The notes beneath the pieces are model-generated. The model was given only the letters and a program-made list of their open reading frames with translations, did no database searches and was not told the DNA's origin. This document shows, piece by piece, positions 57,668 to 64,000 of a DNA stretch of 64,000 nucleotides. This stretch comes from Cyrtodaria siliqua (taxonomy: Eukaryota > Mollusca > Bivalvia > Adapedonta > Hiatellidae), in assembly GCA_037043455.1 (NCBI GenBank), contig JAWPHD010001275.1, positions 62,001 through 126,000 of the forward strand, given 5' to 3'. Both the position numbers and the translations under genes were made by a program. How positions within the stretch are numbered: position 1 is the first letter of the stretch; every line of letters starts with the position of its first letter.

Positions 57668-58046
57668 GCAATACTAGCGTAGGATGCACTGTGCTCTACA
57701 TATTTCTGTTTATTAGTAGTTATATTGCACTTACAATAGTGTAGGATGCACTGTGTTCTACATATTACTATTTATTAGTTATGTAGCACTAACAATAGTG
57801 TAGGATGCACTGTGCTCTACATATTACCATTTATTAGTTATACTGCACTAACAATAGTGTAGGATGCACTGTGCTCTACATATTACTATTTTATTAGTTA
57901 TATTGCACTAACAATAGCGTAGGATGCACGGAGCTCTACATATTACTATATATTAATTATATTGCACTAACAATAGTGTAGGATGCACTGTGCTCTACAT
58001 ATTACTATTTATTAGTTATATTGCACTACAAATATATGGTAGGATA
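57668..58046 (+). repeat. 59-bp minisatellite, cut by tail B
   Basis: Unit AGTGTAGGATGCACTGTGCT, CTACATATTACTATTTATTA, GTTATATTGCACTAACAAT. AGGATG occurs at 57681, 57743, 57802, 57861, 57921, 57980 and 58042. Spacing is 59-62 bp. The last unit is truncated by the tail B insertion at 58047. Confidence 0.92.
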
Positions 58047-58585
58047 AAAAAATTATGATAATGGACCTTTGGAAACGGCCGAGCACGACACATACGAAAT
58101 ATTGCAGTCTCGGTTTGATTGAAACTGTTCATAAGCGGTAGTGTATTGTTCTAGCTACCGCTCACGCCCTCTAGTCCCGGGTTGAGCAGAACTCAATATT
58201 CATAAAATCAATAGTACACAATTTAAACCATCCTGAAGATGGTATGCATACGGCGGTGGACATGGAGTCATATGCTTCCCCATGTCGTACGGCGTATGGT
58301 CCCAGTATCTAATAAAATTAAATTCCCCGAAGAGCGAAATAAACATAATGGAATTTAGTTGGGATCAGCAGTTATGAAGCCTGCATATCACAAGTAACAG
58401 CCAAACGACTAAATTAAAAAGCAGACAACATATCTATGAGTGGTTAAACAATAACCAGTGCCTTTTATCGGCCGGAGTAGTGGAACCACCGAATCAAAAA
58501 ATTAAGTAAGAAAACAAAAGCTTTTGAAAATGTACCACCGATAACTAAATATAAGTATCGGGCTCAGCGATCTCCCAAGATCGAA
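58047..58585 (-). mobile_element. Tail B, long form, in the minisatellite
   Basis: 539 bp closely matching 41122-41658, with the same 3' end and nearly the same distal end (CTCCCAAGATCG). The hairpin at 58105-58127 has one mismatch (CAGTCTC/GAAACTG). Immediately beyond, 58585-58660 matches the upstream part of tail C (ACATTTTACTGTCGCCACAC). Confidence 0.8.
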
Positions 58586-58660
58586 TGAATAACAGTCCTG
58601 ATTGCAAGCGAGGGAAGACATTTTACTGTCGCCACACTACACAATCAACGTCACTATGCT

Positions 58661-58984
58661 ATATAAAAGTTTGCGGTTCAGTATTTTAACTAGATAGGTT
58701 GATTATGTTTATACGCAACATTTGACTGATACAAATAAAATAAAATGAATAATATACGTCTGAGAACAACTCTGATAGCTTTTCAAAAATATATCAGAAT
58801 ATAAACCTTTACCACAGTTTGAATTAAGAAGCAGCTATATTCAAAATAAAAGTGAACTCCCAACACGTATCTGGTAGAATGCATATCTTTCTGACAAAGC
58901 CAAAAGATGGCAACACAGCAACATAGAAACGACATAAGAAAGACTTGCGGACGCTAAAGCGATGACCGGAAATCACTATCATGT
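58661..58984. other. No recognised feature
   Basis: AT-rich; only a 62-codon minus frame without motifs. Confidence 0.45.
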
Positions 58985-59200
58985 TATCCCATCTCTGAAC
59001 CCTACCATCCATTAACTCGCTGTAGTTGCATCCAATATCTGAATCCTACCATCCATTAACTCACTGTCATTGCATCCAGTCACCGAGCTGTACCATCCAT
59101 TAATTCACTGTAATTGCATCAAATCACTAAGCTCTATCATCCATTAATTCGCTGGCATTGCATCCCTGAGCTCTACCATAAATTGACTTCATCAAGGATA
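58985..59200 (+). repeat. 44-bp tandem repeat
   Basis: About five units of CTACCATCCATTAATTCACT, GTAATTGCATCCAATCACTG, AGCT. CCATCC occurs at 59005, 59049 and 59093 and variants follow at about 59138 and 59176. Confidence 0.85.
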
Positions 59201-60659
59201 ATACTCGTAATATGGGGAATTATTTGGAGCGGCATGGCCAAACATATGTCTGGTATAAACTATTTATTGATAGTGTTGGATAGTTGGACGTACATGCCCA
59301 TCGAGATCTGGACTAAATTAACAAATATATTATATATTTAACAAAATGTGTCAATATCTGTCTTAGTTAAAGCGTGTCTTGTAAATGCTCTTAATTTGTA
59401 GCAATAATTATTGACTGGCCAAAAGAAAAACATATACAGTATCGATATTTATCCAATTATCAAATGAATTACCTTGATAATAAAGGATAAATCGGTTAAG
59501 TCATTATGTTAGAGTCTTTAAGAATAGAACACATACATTTGTCAGTTTTAAGTCGGTTTTACGAGTAATTTTAATAGTACGGTCTCGCTAAATAGTTATT
59601 TCCCTTATTAGTCACGGTAGGAAATTTCTGGCGCTTAAAGGAAAATCTGTGTTATTCGGTTCTTGTTTATTTCTTAAAATATGCAAATAGTTTCTCTTTT
59701 ATTTGTTGCAAGTGACAAAAATGGGACAAGTCCATGATTTCATACAGGTTTGCATATGTCTGAATGTTTCTGAGCCCAGATCTGAGAATCTAATACTGGG
59801 TAGCGATACACTTGAAGATGAAAGTGAAATGGACAGATTCAAGAGAGTCTCTTCACAATGTTGATATTAAAAAAAGCAAATTGGTCAACCCCAAGTTTTG
59901 CTGGATAATTCGATCAACAGACGTCAAGTTTCACAAAAAAAATATTTTTAAGAAAGTCAGGATGTCCTACAGTGGTCCAGAGGGGTCCTGGTACATATGT
60001 GTAGCAATGTAAAATTTACTGTGTTGTGAGACGTAAACCAAACCTCATCCGGTTCAGCAGACGCATACTATAAGGGCAGCTGATTGATGCAGATTTGTGT
60101 TTTCTGAAAAAGCAGCATTCAAAATGGAAACGAGTGAGTTTGAGGATTGTAAATAGCATCAAATGTGTATTTTAACAGGTATTTAATGATTTTACAGTGT
60201 AAAATTGACTATGGTGTAAGACATTCGGACTGTATGCTGTACAAAAACAAGCACCTTGGATGGAGTTATGGTGTGGTTACTGTCAATAATGGGAGACAAT
60301 CCATTCAACTCGGAACAACACACACTCATTTGGACGTTTCCGTACACATGACAACATGTATTTATGTAAAGAGTGTCTCAAGTTTGCCTCGGAACCTTCA
60401 TGCTAGCCGCCTTTGTAATAATAGTTTGTGTCCGAGATATGACCAGCTGAGCTTTGAACCACATCCAACAAACTGTGAGAGAAACAGATGTCTCCACACC
60501 ACACCGAATCTATACATGGGACTTGGACATTTCTAGACTGCATGCTTGAGGTATTTATAAGTACTGTTGCTGTATTCAAGTAATGTATCACATTAGAATC
60601 ATACCCCACCCATTCCAAGTGTACAACATTGATTCGTAATAACTTATCGTAATTTAAAT
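59201..60659. other. Unassigned, two unrecognised frames
   Basis: Frames at 59812-60012 (66 codons) and 60165-60536 (123 codons, plus) are the longest. The second is Cys- and His-containing but has no repeating zinc-finger spacing, signal peptide or known motif. An 86-codon minus frame overlaps it. I cannot support either as a gene. Confidence 0.4.
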
Positions 60660-61235
60660 CCATTATTTTTCACTCGTCAAGAATGCCGGGCGCATACAGC
60701 CTCACATAACGTAACCTTACTTTACGTAATTTATTTGTTGCTCTGTCAAGAATGTCAGTTGCATACAACCTCGCGTGAAGTAACCTAGTACGTAAAAATA
60801 ATTTATTTGTCACTTGTCAAGAATTTTGGTCGCAAACAATCTTACGTTAAAAAACTTGCGTTGCTTAAAATAACTTGTTTGTAACTTGTCTAGAAACTCG
60901 GTCGCTTTCAACCTTATACAACCTTACGCGAAATAACATTACTTTAAATAATGTAAATTTGTCGCTCGTCAAGAATGTCGGTCACATAGCACAGTCAGCA
61001 TAGCATACAACCTTGTGTAAAATAACCTTACGTAAAATAATTTATTTTTCACTCGTTAAATAGATCTATGTCGGTCGCATACTGCCTTGCATAACAAATC
61101 TTACGTAGAATAATTTACTTGACACTTGTCAAGAATTTCGGTTGCATACAACTGATGTAAAATTCTCTCATAATTTCTTTTACATGTTGTAAAAGCGTTT
61201 TGTTCTGCAATTTTTTGACAGTTGTCGAGAATGTA
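60660..61235 (+). repeat. ~75-bp diverged tandem array
   Basis: Seven to eight units marked by CACT(C/T)GTCAAGAATGTCGGTCG, then CATACAACCTTACG and TAATTTATTTG. Starts are near 60665, 60735, 60808, 60880, 60958, 61045 and 61118. Units differ a lot, so the array is old. Confidence 0.82.
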
Positions 61236-61304
61236 TAAAACTGTTGTACCGAATTTAATTCATTTTAGATCAATGTATTATAAAAGTATAAATTTTCAGT
61301 GTTG

Positions 61305-61500
61305 ACTTTACTTGACTTGGTTTGACTATTGACTTGACTCGACTCGACTGGATTTGACTTCCTGTCTCAACTGCAAACCCTACATAACTTTTTATCATTT
61401 GACTCGACAAAACTAGACTTGACTTGAACTTGACTTATACTTGACTTGAATTGATTTATACTTGACTTGAACTTGAAATTATACTTGACTTGATAAAGAT
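61305..61500 (+). repeat. GACTT-rich simple repeat
   Basis: Irregular repeats of TTGACTTGAC and ATACTTGACTTGAA. Confidence 0.85.
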
Positions 61501-61528
61501 AATATCTTAATAAGGGTATTTGATTTAA

Positions 61529-61801
61529 TTGACACGTTTTCAAGATAATAATGTAGATAATTCTATTCCTAAATATTTCAAACATTCAGAAAATCCTGTA
61601 ATTTGTTATAAGTATAAAACGCCTATTAGAAATATTATTTTCAAAATAGATTCTGTCCTTGATATAGTAATAGATCCTCATAAGGAATGTGAGTGTAATA
61701 CATTAAAATGTTGCTATGCTCCAGCAGGTCATGTCATCACGAGTTATTTTGATATTGTAGATAATCGTATTCGGCATCTGTTTCTAAAGGTCCTAAGTAC
61801 A
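61529..61801 (+). pseudogene. PLE-A N-terminal domain fragment
   Basis: The frame reads NPVICYKYKTPIRNIIFK, then VIDPHKECECNTLKCCYA, then PAGHVITSYFDIVDNRIR and HLFLK. The CxC ... GHVxT ... LR ... KGPKY pattern is the conserved N-terminal block that precedes the RT in this family. The role is unknown; it may bind nucleic acid. The same one-base deletion as at 55890 shifts the GPKY codons, and MITE D starts right after. The 107-codon ORF runs on into D only by chance. Confidence 0.7.
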
Positions 61802-61997
61802 CATTACGTTGTCCCGCCTTATTCCATACCATATATAAGTAGGATGTTTTAAAGGATATTTCGACAATAGAACATGTTTAAAAGTATTTATACTAAAAAA
61901 TAATCGATAACATGTTTAAACTGACCTATTAAATGTTTTAATTTTACAGTATGCAAACGTTTTAAGCCAAAAAAAGGTTTTATTTCAAACCCCAGCC
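61802..61997 (+). mobile_element. MITE D, right end replaced by PLE-A
   Basis: Left TIR CATTACGTTGTCC at 61802-61814, body as in 55911-56176, up to CCCCAGCCA, where a PLE-A foldback copy begins at 61998. Confidence 0.78.
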
Positions 61998-62731
61998 AAG
62001 AAATATAAAAAGATCGGACAAGGAAAGTAGCATTCAAGGAGAACAGTCAACCACAAAACACAGAAACAAACAGACAAACAAGAAGGCAAAAATAATAATA
62101 AATGCAAACGACATCACAAACACAGAAGGGTTTACAATAGGGCTACCGCCTTAGAACGGTCAGTGGCAAAGTAGGCCCTATGATGACGCCTAGATGCGGA
62201 CCCTATAATGACACCTACCTAAAGCCCATTAGGACGGTGGCGTTTGATGTTTGTCCGCGGTCTTGTCTTGTCGTGCCCTCAATGGTTTATTCTCTAGTTG
62301 CTCTGGCTTCTTCCAAGTCATGGAGTACCTTCATTGTTGCTTTCTAGGCTTTTGTATTTTTTTGTATTTATACATACACGAGCATCTAGGTGTTTTACTT
62401 ATATTGCCTTTCAACGCTGCCTTGTTCGTTAGAGAAAATTTCATGGCGGGGATTTCTTTATTTACATTGTCCCATTTAACTGGGATGACAATAGGGTAAC
62501 TGTGAGGTTTGGTGCACCCTAAAACCTGGTTTAAACCCCCAGTAGCCTTTTTGGCCACTGGCCGTTCCAAGGCGGCAGCCCTATTGTCAACCATTTTGTG
62601 TTTGTGATGTCGTTTGCATTTTTTATTACTTTTGCCTTCTCGTTTGTCTGTTTGCGTGTTTGTCTTTGTGATTTGTGGTTGACTGTCGTCATTGAATGCA
62701 ACTTTCCCTGTCCGATCTTTATATCTTTCTT
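61998..62731. mobile_element. Second foldback PLE-A: two 3' ends head to head
   Basis: 61998-62175 is minus-strand PLE-A 3' UTR starting AAGAAATATAAAAAGATCGG. At about 62176 it switches to plus strand, starting at the CCTATGATGACGCC end of the ORF (with a small duplication at 62176-62222), through the 3' UTR to TATATCTTTCTT at 62731. Both borders are 3' termini, as at 32166-32608. The minus arm is longer here (about 178 against 91 bases). Confidence 0.85.
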
Positions 62732-63051
62732 TTTTTATATGAATAATAAATAATAAACTTTGTTAATACAAAAGACCAAATGGCCTATCAGTATACAGTA
62801 CAAAACACATCATATTTGTACGTTAACAGTCAATGGCCTGCTGACATCACTTTTACCAGTATATGTAATATATTCATTATTGTCCATCGGATGAATACAC
62901 GTTTGTTATTTTATAATCAAATATTTTCATAGTTTATTAATATAAAAAGCCTTATGCCTATCAGTATACATCTACTAACGAAATGACAACAATGATTATA
63001 ATAATAGATGTCCCAATGCATTATACTACTCAAAATTATTTAACTTCATGC
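62732..63051. other. No recognised feature
   Basis: AT-rich, no frame over 60 codons. TATCAGTATACA occurs twice (62787 and 62959). Confidence 0.5.
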
Positions 63052-63306
63052 AACCATTAAGGGCACGACAAGAAAGATCATAGACAAACAGCAAACGCCA
63101 CCGTCCCAATGGGCTTTAGGTAGGCGTCAGCATAGGGTTCACAGCCTGTCCGGTCATCGTATAATTAAAGAGGAAAGCATAGTGGCGAACTGTAAAAGGG
63201 TCCACCATCAAGCATGCAGTACGTTGCAAAAATGATAGGGCTATAACCTCTTTTGATAAACATTTTAACAAGTTTAACAAAGATAGTATGAAAGTGATCA
63301 TGACCA
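63052..63306 (-). mobile_element. PLE-A 3' segment, minus, of another inverted copy
   Basis: AACCATTAAGGGCACGACAA through antisense C-terminal codons (RTACLMVDPFTVRHYA) to ATCATGACCAAG, lacking the terminal ~400 bases of UTR. It joins a plus-strand 5' segment at 63307. Confidence 0.78.
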
Positions 63307-64000
63307 AGACCCTAACCCCGTTTTTGCTTTAATGAAGGGGTTGGGTGGGGTATAAAATGTAATACTCGGACCACGTAATGGTCTACCTTCAATTATTGAT
63401 TTTAATGCATGTCGTGCTCAGATCGCCCAATCCATTATCTACTCGGAAAAAGTTTTTTTTTAGATTATAGATGCACATATTAACATTTATAATGCTAACC
63501 CCTCCGAGACCTAGGTTTTAGTTTCGTTATTTAAAATCGGGAATTCAAGAATTTCATAATAAATTTGTTTTAGTTCCTGCTGATAAAGCAGCTAATAATT
63601 ATTATTGTTTGACCCCTACATGACGTCAATGTTATATCTCTGGAAATCGGTAGCACCATTTCGTATACTCCAGTTCAATCTTCTGAGGATGATGTTATTT
63701 TCATACATATCACTCGGTGCACTACTTCCAAGCCTGGAGAAAACGAAAAGCAAACTAAACTGTCAATTATTTACTGGATTCCTAAATTACATAAAAACCA
63801 ATATAAGGCCCGCTTTATTTCAAATTATAGTGCATGCACCACAACAAACATCTCAAAACGTTTAACTCCTTGTCTTACTGCCGTTAAACATTACGTTAAA
63901 CAATATTGTTCTAAAAATTATGAAAACTCTGGGAATAATTTATTTTGGTCTATTAAACATTCTTGGAGACGCTCTTGATAACATTTTGTAATAAACATCA
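63307..64000 (+). pseudogene. PLE-A 5' segment, plus, with MITE D end; runs off the window
   Basis: 63307-63380 is the right end of MITE D (GGACCACGTAATG at 63368-63380). The PLE-A ORF remnants follow in order: GLPSIIDFNACRAQIAQSII; VLVPADKAANN (about 63570-63600, shifted frames); SIIYWIPKLHKNQYKARFIS (63755-63815); SACTTTNISKRLTPCLTAVK; and YENSGNNLFWSIKHSW. PADKA and LPKLHK-type motifs are at the positions expected for Penelope-like RTs. Stops and frameshifts are frequent. This segment links the N-terminal block to the RT and fixes the gene order. Confidence 0.75.

Noticed and set aside
58375..58585. Possible N-terminal RT codons (IYEWLNNNQCLL-like) in long tail B
   Set aside because: They lie on the strand opposite to the sense defined by the shared 3' end, and contain stops; likely chance.
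60165..60536. 123-codon plus-strand ORF with Cys and His residues
   Set aside because: Residue spacing fits no zinc-finger pattern I know; overlapping minus frame; located among repeats.

Overview
The window is animal nuclear DNA made almost entirely of decayed mobile elements and tandem repeats. It is AT-rich, has spliceosomal-type intron signals, and shows no operons and no host gene I can recognise. The repeat families (Tc1, mariner, a Penelope-like retroelement, DIRS, palindromic MITEs, minisatellites) suggest a lophotrochozoan, most likely a bivalve mollusc. That taxonomic guess rests on remembered similarity and is not proven by the sequence. The only apparently complete gene is an intron-containing Tc1-type transposase at 19883-21027 (minus).

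Layout. (1) 1-24051 is one very large inverted duplication. The left arm is 1-11925 and the right arm is 13847-24051 (reverse complement), around a 1.9 kb hinge that holds a 61-bp minisatellite. The arms differ by roughly 5-10 percent by eye. Each arm has gained its own insertions, and the other arm preserves the empty site. Left arm: a 5.55 kb TIR element with a 3-bp duplication. Right arm: two 5'-truncated retroelements, a nested Tc1, a 466-bp insertion with an 8-bp duplication, a 51-bp retroelement stub and a pair of MITEs. (2) 24.1-27.9 kb holds a dead DIRS-like element (RT/RNase H relic, then a tyrosine-recombinase relic) with 91-bp satellite arrays between them. (3) 28-42 kb is a patchwork of Penelope-like copies, hairpin-bearing retroposon tails, a foldback MITE and a second TIR element. 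(4) 42.98-45.93 kb is a 52-bp satellite that appears to derive from the 3' UTR of the Penelope-like element. (5) 46-64 kb holds more Penelope-like fragments, several short minisatellites and inverted (twin-primed or template-switched) copies.

Family names used below. PLE-A: the reverse-transcriptase element with a YLDD motif, whose 3' UTR ends in TTTATATTTCTT. Tail B and tail C: two related retroposon 3' tails that share a strong hairpin about 50-90 bases from the 3' end. MITE D: a 13-bp-TIR element found inside PLE-A copies. Element E: a TIR transposon with CAG(G/C)TGGGA ends and 3-bp target duplications.

The copies document each other. Empty sites in one arm date insertions in the other, PLE-A 3' UTRs seed a satellite, MITE D has been amplified together with its PLE-A host, and paired base changes in tails B and C indicate a selected stem. 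No identity figure was computed; all percentages are visual estimates.
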